DNA of 64,000 nt from Alteromonas sp. KUL49 (lineage in GTDB: Bacteria > Pseudomonadota > Gammaproteobacteria > Enterobacterales > Alteromonadaceae). Under the pieces are notes generated by a model. The model saw nothing but the letters and a program-made list of their open reading frames with translations. It was not told where the DNA came from and did not search any database. Position 1 is the stretch's first letter. Every line of letters begins with the position of its first letter. Where the stretch lies: NCBI RefSeq assembly GCF_006538345.1, contig NZ_BJKL01000001.1:372001-436000 (forward strand). Direction: 5' to 3'. The translations under genes were made by a program, and so were the position numbers. Of this stretch, positions 1 through 8,742 are shown piece by piece.

Positions 1-380
1 ATTTCGACCCGCAGATTGTTATCGAAGGTGATTTTAATTATTGGTCTGGCTTAAGTGCCGCTGAACAGTTCTGCCAAATGAAGGATAGGCCCACCGCAAT
101 TTTTTGTATGAACGATGAAATGGCCATTGCAGCCATGCGTGGCTTTATTGATAAAGGCCTTGAAATCCCCGGAGATATCTCGATAACGGGGTTCGACGAT
201 ATGGACGTTTCCAAGTACGTTGTTCCTACACTAACCACGGTTTCTCAGCCCGCGGAGAAAATGGGTGAACGTTCAGCAGAACTCCTTTTCAATATGATCC
301 AAGATAAACCTATACTTGTCGACGACCACATCTTGCCGTACGAATTTGTGATCAGAGAGAGTACTGCACCTCCGAGGTAA
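1..380 (+). CDS. LacI-family transcriptional regulator, C-terminal part
   Basis: The reading frame is already open at base 3, so this is the 3' end of a gene that begins left of the window; about 125 residues are visible. They match the C-terminal half of the LacI/GalR periplasmic-binding-like ligand domain: TAIFCMNDEMAIAAMRG is the usual 'co-activator' helix region, DISITGFDDMDVSKYVVP is the conserved strand and loop, and FVIRESTAPP is the typical family ending. The DNA-binding helix-turn-helix is not in view. A perfect palindrome, TGAACCGGTTCA, starts 19 bases after the stop, overlapping the predicted promoter of the mannose-isomerase-like gene, and copies recur before the GH26 gene. I infer that this is the local regulator of the mannan locus, released by a mannose-derived sugar. 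The ligand is not visible. Confidence 0.9.
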   Translation, partial: FDPQIVIEGDFNYWSGLSAAEQFCQMKDRPTAIFCMNDEMAIAAMRGFIDKGLEIPGDISITGFDDMDVSKYVVPTLTTVSQPAEKMGERSAELLFNMIQDKPILVDDHILPYEFVIRESTAPPR

Positions 381-397
381 AATATTATTAACAAAAA

Positions 398-425
398 TTG
401 AACCGGTTCATTTTTTATGTATGAT
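398..425 (+). promoter_or_regulatory. Promoter with overlapping LacI-type operator
   Basis: A -35-like hexamer TTGAAC (398-403) is followed after 16 bases by TATGAT (420-425), a good sigma70 -10. The perfect 12-base palindrome TGAACCGGTTCA (399-410) covers the -35 box, so a bound LacI-type repressor would block polymerase. The same core occurs twice upstream of the GH26 gene. Promoter strength and start site are inferred. Confidence 0.7.
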
Positions 426-459
426 AGTACACATTCAGTACGATTGTGGGTAACATCAA

Positions 460-1620
460 ATGGTTCAATTGGCCGAAAAGTTCAACGCAGACTTAATGCG
501 TTCGGTTTACAAGTATGATCAGTGGCTCAAAGAAGAGGTTGTTCCTCATTGGGTTGAAAGTGGTTTTTCCGATAATGGTGCTGCTATTGAGCGTTTTCTC
601 GAAAATGGTGAGCCAGACATTTATGCGAACAAGCGTATTCGTGTGCAGGCAAGGCAGATGTTCTCATTTTCCTACGCACAGCACCATGGATGGATAAGCA
701 ATGGTCCGGCGCTTGTTCAAAAAATAGAGAGTTTTCTGACTGCCAAGACGGATAGCCAGATCCCCGGGTTTTATCCTCACGCACTAGATGCGTCAGATAC
801 GGTTATTCTTCCCCACCGAGATTTATACGATTGTGCATTTTTCTTACTCGCTTATGGCTGGCGTTATCACGTATTTAACGACCTTAATGCGCTAAACAAC
901 GCAGAGCGGCTTATCAGTCAGATTGAGTTGCAGCTCAAAGGCCTTAAAAGTGGCTGGGATGAAGGCACGATAGAAACCAGTGTACGTCGACAGAATCCAC
1001 ACATGCATTTGTTCGAAGCCTTTTTGACTTTGTATCAATTCACCAAAGATGGTCGATGGTTAGCCTATGCTGGAGAGATGTTCAGCTTGTTTGAAACTGT
1101 ATTTTTTGATGCAGATAACAAGGTAGTTCGAGAATTCTTCAACGCGGATTGGAAGCTAAATGCCTACAAAGGGCATATCGTAGAGCCTGGTCACATGATG
1201 GAGTGGATTTGGTTGCTGATGCAATATCACAAGTTCACTAAAAAACCAGTCTTGCACTACTGCACAGCATTGTACCAGCAAGTCATCCAGATTGGTGTTG
1301 ATGAAGATGCCTGTGTGCTTTTTGATGAGGTATCGCCAACAGGAGAGATACTCAAGGCGACTAAACGTTGCTGGCCAATGACAGAGTGGGTCAAAGCGGC
1401 GTTGGCCTTGTCTAAAGCAGGGGATACCAGTTTTGATTATGAGAGTCATGCCGCGTGGGCGCTTAACGTGTTGCTAACTAAGTATAGAAATACTCAAAAC
1501 CCTGCACTGTATATCGATCAGTTGGGGGCTGATAATCAACCGCTTGAGTCTCAAGCACCAGCGAGTACGCTTTATCACTTGCTAATGGCACATGCTGAGG
1601 CCTTGAGTTATGTGGGATAA
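460..1620 (+). CDS. AGE-family sugar isomerase, probable D-mannose isomerase
   Basis: A 386-residue protein of the N-acylglucosamine 2-epimerase/mannose isomerase (alpha/alpha)6-barrel family, of normal length and without a signal peptide, so cytoplasmic. Visible family motifs are RIRVQARQMFSFSYAQHHGW near residue 60, NPHMHLFEAFLTLY around residue 177, EPGHMMEWIWLL around 246 and RCWPMTEWVKAA around 307. These carry the Arg, His and Glu residues that line the active site in this family. Mannose isomerases interconvert D-mannose and D-fructose, which fits a mannan locus that has no hexokinase in view. The gene is first after the LacI-type promoter and its end overlaps the sulfatase start by 11 bases, so the two are probably co-translated. 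A 2-epimerase on another sugar (e.g. sulfoquinovose isomerase of the YihS type) cannot be excluded. Confidence 0.8.
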   Translation: MVQLAEKFNADLMRSVYKYDQWLKEEVVPHWVESGFSDNGAAIERFLENGEPDIYANKRIRVQARQMFSFSYAQHHGWISNGPALVQKIESFLTAKTDSQIPGFYPHALDASDTVILPHRDLYDCAFFLLAYGWRYHVFNDLNALNNAERLISQIELQLKGLKSGWDEGTIETSVRRQNPHMHLFEAFLTLYQFTKDGRWLAYAGEMFSLFETVFFDADNKVVREFFNADWKLNAYKGHIVEPGHMMEWIWLLMQYHKFTKKPVLHYCTALYQQVIQIGVDEDACVLFDEVSPTGEILKATKRCWPMTEWVKAALALSKAGDTSFDYESHAAWALNVLLTKYRNTQNPALYIDQLGADNQPLESQAPASTLYHLLMAHAEALSYVG

Positions 1621-3470
1621 ATACAAAATATACGCCGTTATTGTGGGTATGCTCGCTCTGGCGAGTTTTCAAACATTGGCAGAGCCAACACTCGAAAAAC
1701 CCAATATTTTGATCATTATGGCAGATGATCTTGGGCATGATGATTTGTCTTTTCACGATCATCCGTCCATTGAAACGCCACACTTAGACGCCCTCGCTTC
1801 TCAATCGGTGAGGTTTTCTGATTTTACTGTTACGCCAGTATGCGCTACTACCAGAGCGGCTTTACTTACGGGGCGACACCCCTATAAAACTGGCGTTTCA
1901 GGTGTACATGGTGGTCGAGATTTTTTGAGCAAAGACGAATTACTCATGTCTGACTATCTTCGCGCCGAAGGATATCGCGCCGGCACGTGGGGAAAGTGGC
2001 ATAGCGGAAAAACTGAGGGGTACTTTCCTTGGAACAGAGGCTTTGATGACGCTTACTATGCAGAGCTCTATCAACACGAGAATAGCTTTGGCTGGCACAA
2101 TGGTGAGTACGTAGAACATGGTCAATGGGTGAGTGAAGTTATTACCGATTATGCCATTGATTTTATTGACGCTAGTGATGATTCACCATTTTTCGCTTAT
2201 GCGAGTTATTTAGCACCTCACGAGCCATGGCTCGCTCCTCAACAATTTGTTGATAAGTATATTCAAAAAGGCTACCGACCTGCGATTGCCAACTTGTATG
2301 GCATGATTGAGGAAATGGACGCTCAGATTGGCAGATTACTGGCTCACCTAGAGAAGAGCGGTAAGCTGGACAACACAGTTGTGAGTTTTCCTCAGTGACA
2401 ATGGTCCATGGTGGGACAGTAGTAATTATGGCGCTATGACAAAACAAGAGTGGTCAGAGCGCAATCCGAGTGGCATGCATGGAAACAAAGGACAGATATG
2501 GCAAAACGGCGTAAAGTCAGCGTTGTTCGTGTCGTTGCCGTCTCGATTTACTCCTAATGATGTCGATCGATACATTGATGTACAAGATATTTTACCCACA
2601 GTACTAGAGTTAACTGGCGCTAGACCTGTCGCCGACGCCCCACAGATTGATGGTCAGTCGTTTTTACCTTACTTACTGGGAAATACCGATGGTGAAAATA
2701 CACGGACCACGCTTCTTGCTTCTCATGACGTACGGTCTGGTAAACTTTTGTTTAATCAGTGGACGCCTATTGACGATGATGCCAGAGCACAAATGCTTGT
2801 TGCTTCTCAGATCATTGGCCTTCGCACCGAAACCCATAAATTGATTTTAAACCCTGCGATGGATAGGCCACATTATCCTGAGCCGGTGGGGCGCTATCTA
2901 TTGTTTGACATGCAGGCTGACCCACTGGAAACCACTAATATTATTGCTACCTCACCAGAGATTGCTGAAACGCTCATTGCAAAAATTGATTCAGTATTTA
3001 GCGACATACTAGCCAGTGAAACTAGCTTTCAAGTACCAGTGTACGTAATTAAGAAAGACAGTCCCGTCGCCATTATCAACGGCTTTGGTCCGAGTTCAAC
3101 GTCTGGCAATACGCGCAGTCGTGCACATCATTTATCAGGTATGTCGTCAGCAGGTGACAAGGCGGTATACACTTTGGAAAGCGAGAGGGCGGGGAAGTAT
3201 CATCTTTATGTTACTCAAGAAAGCACAGACGCGGCAGGCATTGCAGTGTCGTTTAGTTTGGGTAATCAACAACAAGTCATTGAGTTTGATGGAAGTCCTC
3301 AGCAGTATGTTGGTAGCTTTGATGTACCTGTGGGCATAATGACACTAGAGCTTTCTGTAGTGCAAAACAACAGCATTAAGCCATGGAGCGCTATTACCAA
3401 ATTAAGGCGTTTAATCCTGATAAAAGACGGCGAGCAGTCTACCTTGGACACTTTGTCTAACCCCTATTAA
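1610..3470 (+). pseudogene. S1-type sulfatase, interrupted by one frameshift
   Basis: Translation from the ATG at 1610 gives a signal peptide (about residues 1-24, ending LASFQTLAE), then NILIIMADDLGHDDLSF with the metal-binding Asp pair, then the active-site region VCATTRAALLTGR with Cys78 as candidate formylglycine. The frame ends early at 2396-2398. One extra base in TTTT at 2386-2389 moves the rest into another frame: removing it restores VSFLSDNGPWWDSSNYG, the conserved metal-site DNG segment, and the protein runs to 3470, about 620 residues in all. The last ~130 residues look like a beta-sandwich appendage. The active-site motif is C-A-T-T-R rather than the usual C-x-P/A-x-R. The gene overlaps the upstream isomerase gene. 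A secreted sulfatase here suggests a sulfated mannan or mixed algal glycan. It may be an intact gene with a sequencing error. Confidence 0.85.
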
Positions 3471-3484
3471 TCATCCGCGAGCTC

Positions 3485-4006
3485 ATGTCTATGAAAAATG
3501 GCTTCAAGTATTGCCCACATTGCGGGAAACACCAGAATTCTTGTCGCCATTTAGTGCCTTTTGAATGCATTTATTGTGGGTTTACCTTCTATCAAAATGC
3601 AGCTGCCGCTGTGGCAGGCATCATTCAGTTTAACGATAAAATTCTATTTACTCGGCGAGAAAAAACACCTGGGAAAGGCATGCTGGATTTACCTGGGGGC
3701 TTTGTTGATCACTCTGAACCCCTAGAAGCTGCATTGACTCGAGAAGTTAGGGAAGAACTCGGTCTTAACATAGTCTCGTGGAGTTACTTATCATCCGGTG
3801 TTAACGATTACCTCTACAAGGACGTCTTGTACCACACCTGTGACGCTGTGTTTACCACCACCTTAACGTCGGCCCCAAAGATACAAAAAGAGGACGCAGA
3901 AATTAGCGATATTGTTTGGATTGATAAGAATAACGTCCCCTTCGATGAAATCGCATTTGATTCGTTGAGGGAGGCTTTGCGTTTGTATCTCAATGAGTTC
4001 TCTTAG
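3485..4006 (+). CDS. Nudix hydrolase with N-terminal zinc ribbon
   Basis: A 173-residue protein. Residues 8-32 hold a zinc-ribbon-like C-P-H-C ... C-I-Y-C pattern as in NADH pyrophosphatase-type Nudix proteins. A complete Nudix box, G-x5-E-x7-REVREELGL, follows (GFVDHSEPLEAALT then REVREELGL), with the catalytic Glu residues intact. The family hydrolyses nucleoside diphosphate-linked substrates such as NAD(H), ADP-ribose or nucleotide sugars; the substrate here is not evident. It starts 14 bases after the sulfatase stop and is probably in the same operon. Two in-frame ATG codons (3485, 3491) are possible starts. A link to sugar-nucleotide metabolism next to the phosphomannomutase arm is only a guess. 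Confidence 0.85.
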   Translation: MSMKNGFKYCPHCGKHQNSCRHLVPFECIYCGFTFYQNAAAAVAGIIQFNDKILFTRREKTPGKGMLDLPGGFVDHSEPLEAALTREVREELGLNIVSWSYLSSGVNDYLYKDVLYHTCDAVFTTTLTSAPKIQKEDAEISDIVWIDKNNVPFDEIAFDSLREALRLYLNEFS

Positions 4007-4057
4007 TTGGGTAACCTACGCCTTGGTTTTTATTTAACAGAAAAACGAGATACCCCT

Positions 4058-5320
4058 ATGAAACTGTCGAATACTTTAATTCTATTGTTCTGTATCGTAA
4101 GCCAGAGTTGTATCAGTTCACATCACAGTGAGGTTACAGCAGGACAAGTAGGAATAGAAATGACATCGCTCATTGGCTTTTTTAATGCCAATGCCTTCAA
4201 CTCTCGCTCTGGTGCATATTATTCCGAAATTGATAATCGCGGTGAGGTAGTTTCAGATAAAGTCTACACCGTTGCATTAAGTCGTATGATATATGGCCTG
4301 GCATATAGCTCACCTACCAATCCGGAAAATCTTTTAAAAGCACAATTAGCCGCGCAGTTTCAACTAAATCATATGTTAGGAGAAGATGAGCACGGGAGTT
4401 ATTTCTTGTCTTGGGTGAATGTGCCAAACAACAGCTCGTTCAATGGCAATGGTGTGTTGAAAGATGAGAGTCAACAGTTAGATGTATGGCAACAAGCCTA
4501 TGGTTTGAATGGCTTGGTCGAATTGTACAGACAGACTAAAAACGAACAGCTTTTGTTTACTATAAGAGAGTTGCATAAAGCCTTTGTTAAGCGATTTCGA
4601 GACCCCATAAACCTCGGTTTTGTCGGCGCGTACGAAATAGGTCGAGGTCAAATCTCTCAGTCTAAATCTATTCAGTCATTAATGTACCCAGTGACCGCGT
4701 ATATGGCGAATTTGTGGATGGCAGATGTAGAATATCGGCGAGAATATGAAACCATTCTTAATGAGCACATCACACTTCTCGGGGATATTGGTTGGAATGA
4801 GGATTTACACTGGATAAACGTTAAGTTTGACGAGCGCTGGCAGCCCTGTGAGTCTACTCAAGATAATACTTGTAGCAGTGTTAGCCCAGGTCATAATTTT
4901 CAATTGGCTGCGCTGTTTTTAAGGGCTTCAGAGTGGCCGTTTATAGCGGCGCAAAAGCGTGTGATACTGCAAGAAAAAGGGCAGAGAATTATTGAGGCCA
5001 CTCTTGCTAAGCCTATTTATGGCGAGAACGGAATAGCGCAAGGTTTTGCTGGCGGTTTTAACCCGTTAACGAATCAACCAAGTGATATACGAAAAGCATG
5101 GTGGCAGCATTGTGAAGCGATTATAGCGCTCAGTCTACAGGATGAATATCACAACGAACGAGATGCATTGCTCGCGTTTTTCTTTGCGCATTTTTTCGAT
5201 AAGGAATATGGCGGTGAGTTCTTCTTTCTTGATGAACACAACCAGCCTGTCACTTCAGAGTTAAAAGGTAGCATTGGAAAGTCGGTGTACCACACCGTTG
5301 AAATGATACGCTTTCTCTAA
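4058..5320 (+). CDS. AGE-fold epimerase/isomerase-like protein, predicted lipoprotein
   Basis: About 420 residues from the ATG at 4058, preferred over an upstream TTG at 4007 because it gives a clean signal sequence (MKLSNTLILLFCIVSQSC, lipid-attachment candidate Cys18). The mature part resembles the N-acylglucosamine 2-epimerase superfamily: VYTVALSRMIYGLAYS, YGLNGLVELYRQT, SPGHNFQLAALFLRAS, KAWWQHCEAIIALSL and DKEYGGEFFFLDEHNQP fall at the places of the barrel motifs in cellobiose/mannobiose 2-epimerases. Characterised enzymes of this fold act in the cytoplasm, so a signal peptide is unusual. The role is inferred: epimerisation of manno-oligosaccharides, or binding of them, in the periplasm. 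It is last in the + strand arm and converges on the phosphomannomutase gene. The family call is moderately sure, the activity is not. Confidence 0.65.
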   Translation: MKLSNTLILLFCIVSQSCISSHHSEVTAGQVGIEMTSLIGFFNANAFNSRSGAYYSEIDNRGEVVSDKVYTVALSRMIYGLAYSSPTNPENLLKAQLAAQFQLNHMLGEDEHGSYFLSWVNVPNNSSFNGNGVLKDESQQLDVWQQAYGLNGLVELYRQTKNEQLLFTIRELHKAFVKRFRDPINLGFVGAYEIGRGQISQSKSIQSLMYPVTAYMANLWMADVEYRREYETILNEHITLLGDIGWNEDLHWINVKFDERWQPCESTQDNTCSSVSPGHNFQLAALFLRASEWPFIAAQKRVILQEKGQRIIEATLAKPIYGENGIAQGFAGGFNPLTNQPSDIRKAWWQHCEAIIALSLQDEYHNERDALLAFFFAHFFDKEYGGEFFFLDEHNQPVTSELKGSIGKSVYHTVEMIRFL

Positions 5321-5341
5321 CCTAGTGCGTCGCAATGACCG

Positions 5342-5370
5342 AAAAAAGCGCTATCAGTGAAAGATAGCGC
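5342..5370 (-). terminator. Rho-independent terminator of the - strand mannan arm
   Basis: An 8-bp stem GCGCTATC/GATAGCGC (5348-5355 and 5363-5370) with a 7-base loop is preceded by six A on the + strand, which is a U-tract on the - strand. It lies just beyond the phosphomannomutase stop. It may also slow read-through from the convergent + strand genes. Confidence 0.8.
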
Positions 5371-5384
5371 CGTTGGCCGGTAAT

Positions 5385-6848
5385 TTACTCAGTACCAATG
5401 AACTGTAACAGCATCTGAGTTTGTGTTTTCAATAGTTCAGTGTCTTGTCTTGTTTCAACATTGAGTCTGAGCAAGGGTTCGGTATTTGACTGACGTAGAT
5501 TAAATCGCCAACTATCAAAATTGAACCCTATACCATCGGTAAAGTCTGCACTTGTTGCGGATTTTTCAAAGTGTTGCTTGATTCTCTCCATCGCTTCGTC
5601 AGGTGCTTTGTGCTTGATATTAATTTCTCCCGACGTAGGGAACGCGCTTATACGAGCTTCTATCATATCTGCTAAGGTGGTCTGTTTCTGACGCATCAAG
5701 TCGGCGATGAGCAACCATGGAATCATGCCAGAATCACAATAGGAAAAGGCTTTGAAGTAATGATGTGCACTCATTTCCCCACCATACACGGCGTTTTCTT
5801 TACGCATGCGTTCTTTGATAAATGCATGCCCTGTTTTACACATAACGCCCTTACCATTGTGACGAGTAATGATCCCTTGAGTATTCCAATACAGCCTAGG
5901 ATCGAAAACAATCTTGTCAGAAGGATTCTTACTTAAGAAGGCATCAGCGAGTAGACCCACAATATAGTAGCCTTCTATAAAATTGCCCTTGTGATCAAAT
6001 AAGAAACAACGGTCAAAATCACCGTCCCAAGCTACACCGAAGTCTGCGCCGTGTTCAATGACTGCGTCTTCTGTTGCTTTTCGACCCTCTTCTAGCATGG
6101 GGTTAGGGATGCCATTAGGAAAGTTGCCGTCAGGTGCGTGATGGACCTTGATAAAAGTAATAGGTACACCCAGCTCATTGAATTTTGACTCAACAGCATC
6201 TAGTGCTGGACCAGCAGCGCCGTTCCCCGCATTAACGACGATTTTTAAATGAGACAAGTTGCTGGGTGTAATGTAGGTCATTAAATGGTCGACATAGGCA
6301 CTACGACTACTATCACGTATATACTTTCCTGAGGTGTGTAATTTTTCTTCATTGATGACGTCCTTGCCACTGATGAAATTATCTTCAGCGTATTGGCCGA
6401 GGAGCCAATAGGCTAGTTGAGCATCTATCCATTCACTGTCGTAGTTTTCAGCAATCGCTTTTATGGTATTTAAACCTGTATCTCCACTGACAGGTATGCC
6501 TTTTTCTCGCACCAATTTCATGCCGTTGTAGTCAATGGGATTATGACTCGCGGTAACTTCGATACCGCCATTAACTGGCAGGTGCATAGTGGCAAAATAC
6601 ACTTCTTCAGTGCCACACATGCCAATATCTATAACGTTTGTGTTGCCATCAATAAGGCCAGCAGCAAGAGAAAACTTTAGTGCCTCTGATGTGAGTCTTG
6701 CGTCTCCGCCCACAACAACAGATTCTGGGCTGAAATGCTCTGCATAGGCACGGCCAATTCTATAGGCAACGTCGGGTGTTAGTTGCGAGCCCAGTTGGCC
6801 GCGCACATCGTAGGCTTTAAAACAAGTAAGGGGGTTGGTATTAGTCAC
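5385..6848 (-). CDS. Phosphomannomutase/phosphoglucomutase
   Basis: About 487 residues of the alpha-D-phosphohexomutase family, cytoplasmic. All four signature loops are present: [13 protein letters not shown] with catalytic Ser101, the Mg2+ loop DGDFDRC, the sugar-selecting loop GEMSAHHYF and the phosphate loop [11 protein letters not shown]. It interconverts mannose-6-P and mannose-1-P (probably also the glucose phosphates). I take the GTG at 6848 as start: it is preceded by GGAG and begins [17 protein letters not shown] as in relatives. An upstream TTG at 6872 would add eight residues. The GTG start overlaps the stop of the GH5 gene by 8 bases, so translation is coupled. As last gene of the degradative arm it could feed mannose-6-P and mannose-1-P pools toward GDP-mannose. 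Confidence 0.9.
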   Translation of the reverse strand: MTNTNPLTCFKAYDVRGQLGSQLTPDVAYRIGRAYAEHFSPESVVVGGDARLTSEALKFSLAAGLIDGNTNVIDIGMCGTEEVYFATMHLPVNGGIEVTASHNPIDYNGMKLVREKGIPVSGDTGLNTIKAIAENYDSEWIDAQLAYWLLGQYAEDNFISGKDVINEEKLHTSGKYIRDSSRSAYVDHLMTYITPSNLSHLKIVVNAGNGAAGPALDAVESKFNELGVPITFIKVHHAPDGNFPNGIPNPMLEEGRKATEDAVIEHGADFGVAWDGDFDRCFLFDHKGNFIEGYYIVGLLADAFLSKNPSDKIVFDPRLYWNTQGIITRHNGKGVMCKTGHAFIKERMRKENAVYGGEMSAHHYFKAFSYCDSGMIPWLLIADLMRQKQTTLADMIEARISAFPTSGEINIKHKAPDEAMERIKQHFEKSATSADFTDGIGFNFDSWRFNLRQSNTEPLLRLNVETRQDTELLKTQTQMLLQFIGTE

Positions 6849-8694
6849 GATAAAACATCTCCACTCTGACAATATCAGCCGTATCGCTAAAATTTATAGT
6901 CACGTTATTGTGTCCGTCTAAAGACAAGTTGTAGCGACGGGGAATAAGGTAGTCATAGTTAGTTTCTGCAAGGGCGAAATCATCGACTTGTAGCTGGTCA
7001 GAATTAATTGGTGTTTTTGAATCACCCAACGCAAAGCTGAGTAAATTAGTATCGCCTCGCTCATAGGCATAAACAGTCATCCCTATTGCTTCTCCAGGTA
7101 CAATGTAGCGAATACTGCTTCCCTCATTGCCGTGTAATCGACTGTATGCTTCTTTGAATGAGCGATAGTCTCGGGTTTTAATTTCAACTCCTTCACTGTC
7201 ATCCAAAACAGATAAATTTCGAGCGCCATCAACTAACGTTTTGTAATCTATCGTGATTTCAACAAAGTTTGAGGGTGAAGACTCACCGGCTTGGTTACGT
7301 GCTACCACACGATAAAAGTAATGGGCGCCTGTTGATCCATTGGTATCACTGTACAGTGCGAACCCCGGTGTTTCGATATCATCGATATTGTGAGCTATGG
7401 TTTTCCAAGGGCCTTCAGCGGAGGTTGAACGTTGAATGTCATAGCCATAAGCACCTACTGACCCCTGCCAACTAAAAATGGGTGATTCAGAGAAGGGGAG
7501 GAGTGTTGGAGGCTCCGGCGGGACGATTTCTGGCACCTTTTGGTTTTGAATTTCAAATGCTTTCTGTTGATATAGCGCCAGTAAGTTTCGCTCATCATAG
7601 GATTCCCCATCGTCAAAACCAGGCCAGTGATACGCTCGATACAGACCATAACCTACAGGCTCTGAATGGTGGTAAAACCCTCCTTCAGGATGATGCCTAC
7701 GCAGGCTCCAAATAAAACCGCCTGGAATGGCAGGTTCACTGATTACATAGTCTAAGATTCGCTCAATGCCAGTCGTGCTAATGAAACCAAACTCGCCCAA
7801 GAATACGGGCTTTTTACCACCAATCATTTCGACGGTTTTTTTGAGATTGGCAATTGTTTCAGTAGCGTTCGGTTCGTAGTGATGGGTATTGATCATATCT
7901 ATTGCAGGCTCGTCGATTGAGTACTGCTGTATCCATACCGAATGATCTTCCAAGTGAATGGCGTGAAACCCATCGATGACGAGATGTTTGGGATCTATCG
8001 ATTTTATATGGCGGGCTATTTCAACTCCCCATTCTGGTGGGTTTTGTAACTCGTTCCCTGTTTCCCATGCCATAATAGTAGGGTCGTCTTTGTAAGGGAT
8101 CCCTGTGATTGTATTGACTCTGTTAAGTACGAAGGCAATGGTCTGTTTAAAGTCAGCGATAAGTTGTTCGTCAGTCCAAAATTCATCTTCAGTTTTACCA
8201 CGAAAATCAGCGTAATTGGGCCTTCCGCCCATCCATTGCCAGTTGTTAAGTAATGGAATGACAAGCCTTATTTTGTACTCCCCCGCCAGTGCGATAACCT
8301 CATCAAGTTTGCGAAATGCTTCCTCATTGAAAACACCAGGAGCTTCTACATAAGTGATCGCTTCTTTAGGAAAATTTTTGTTGTGTACGGGAATGGTATA
8401 CGAGCGTACTACGCGCCCACCAAGTTGGTTGATGGTTTTAAATACGTCGTGCAATTCGAATGATGATGGCAATCCATAGGGGTTGGGATTGGTAAATTGC
8501 ATGTTGTCTTCAACGTAATTGAGTGTAGGCACGTTGAAAGATAAAAATCGAAAAGGCTCATCACCGTCATAAAGCATAGTACCCTCTACGGTAATAAAGT
8601 GTTCAAATGCAGGGGCGGTTTTCTCAACTTTCGTTGCGCAACTGGCAAAAGATAGAGAACAGCCCAAGAGAAATATGGCAGTTCGAAAGTTCAT
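6841..8694 (-). CDS. GH5-family mannanase/mannosidase-like lipoprotein
   Basis: A 617-residue protein with an N-terminal signal and a candidate lipid-attached Cys19 (LSFASC). Residues ~30-385 form a GH5-type barrel: [10 protein letters not shown] carries the acid/base Glu215 and FLGEFGF the nucleophile Glu301; IDGFHAIH and INTHHYEP fit the strands between them. Residues ~395-485 ([20 protein letters not shown]) look like a fibronectin-III domain and the rest like a small beta-sandwich. Relatives in this part of GH5 include exo-acting mannosidases and endo-mannanases; which applies is not decidable here. A good AAGGA site lies 8 bases before the ATG. A strong terminator separates the gene from the TonB receptor upstream, so it probably depends on read-through or its own promoter. 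It is translationally coupled to the phosphomannomutase gene. Confidence 0.85.
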   Translation of the reverse strand: MNFRTAIFLLGCSLSFASCATKVEKTAPAFEHFITVEGTMLYDGDEPFRFLSFNVPTLNYVEDNMQFTNPNPYGLPSSFELHDVFKTINQLGGRVVRSYTIPVHNKNFPKEAITYVEAPGVFNEEAFRKLDEVIALAGEYKIRLVIPLLNNWQWMGGRPNYADFRGKTEDEFWTDEQLIADFKQTIAFVLNRVNTITGIPYKDDPTIMAWETGNELQNPPEWGVEIARHIKSIDPKHLVIDGFHAIHLEDHSVWIQQYSIDEPAIDMINTHHYEPNATETIANLKKTVEMIGGKKPVFLGEFGFISTTGIERILDYVISEPAIPGGFIWSLRRHHPEGGFYHHSEPVGYGLYRAYHWPGFDDGESYDERNLLALYQQKAFEIQNQKVPEIVPPEPPTLLPFSESPIFSWQGSVGAYGYDIQRSTSAEGPWKTIAHNIDDIETPGFALYSDTNGSTGAHYFYRVVARNQAGESSPSNFVEITIDYKTLVDGARNLSVLDDSEGVEIKTRDYRSFKEAYSRLHGNEGSSIRYIVPGEAIGMTVYAYERGDTNLLSFALGDSKTPINSDQLQVDDFALAETNYDYLIPRRYNLSLDGHNNVTINFSDTADIVRVEMFYRD

Positions 8695-8708
8695 TGTAGA
8701 TCCTTGAA

Positions 8709-8734
8709 GAAAAAACGGGGCGACAGCCCCGTTT
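8709..8734 (-). terminator. Intrinsic terminator between TonB receptor and GH5 gene
   Basis: A 9-bp stem AAACGGGGC/GCCCCGTTT (8713-8721, 8726-8734) with loop GACA is followed on the - strand by six U. It sits directly after the receptor stop codon and before the GH5 ribosome site, so it probably lowers expression of the two downstream genes relative to the receptor. Confidence 0.8.
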
Positions 8735-8742
8735 GTTGATGA

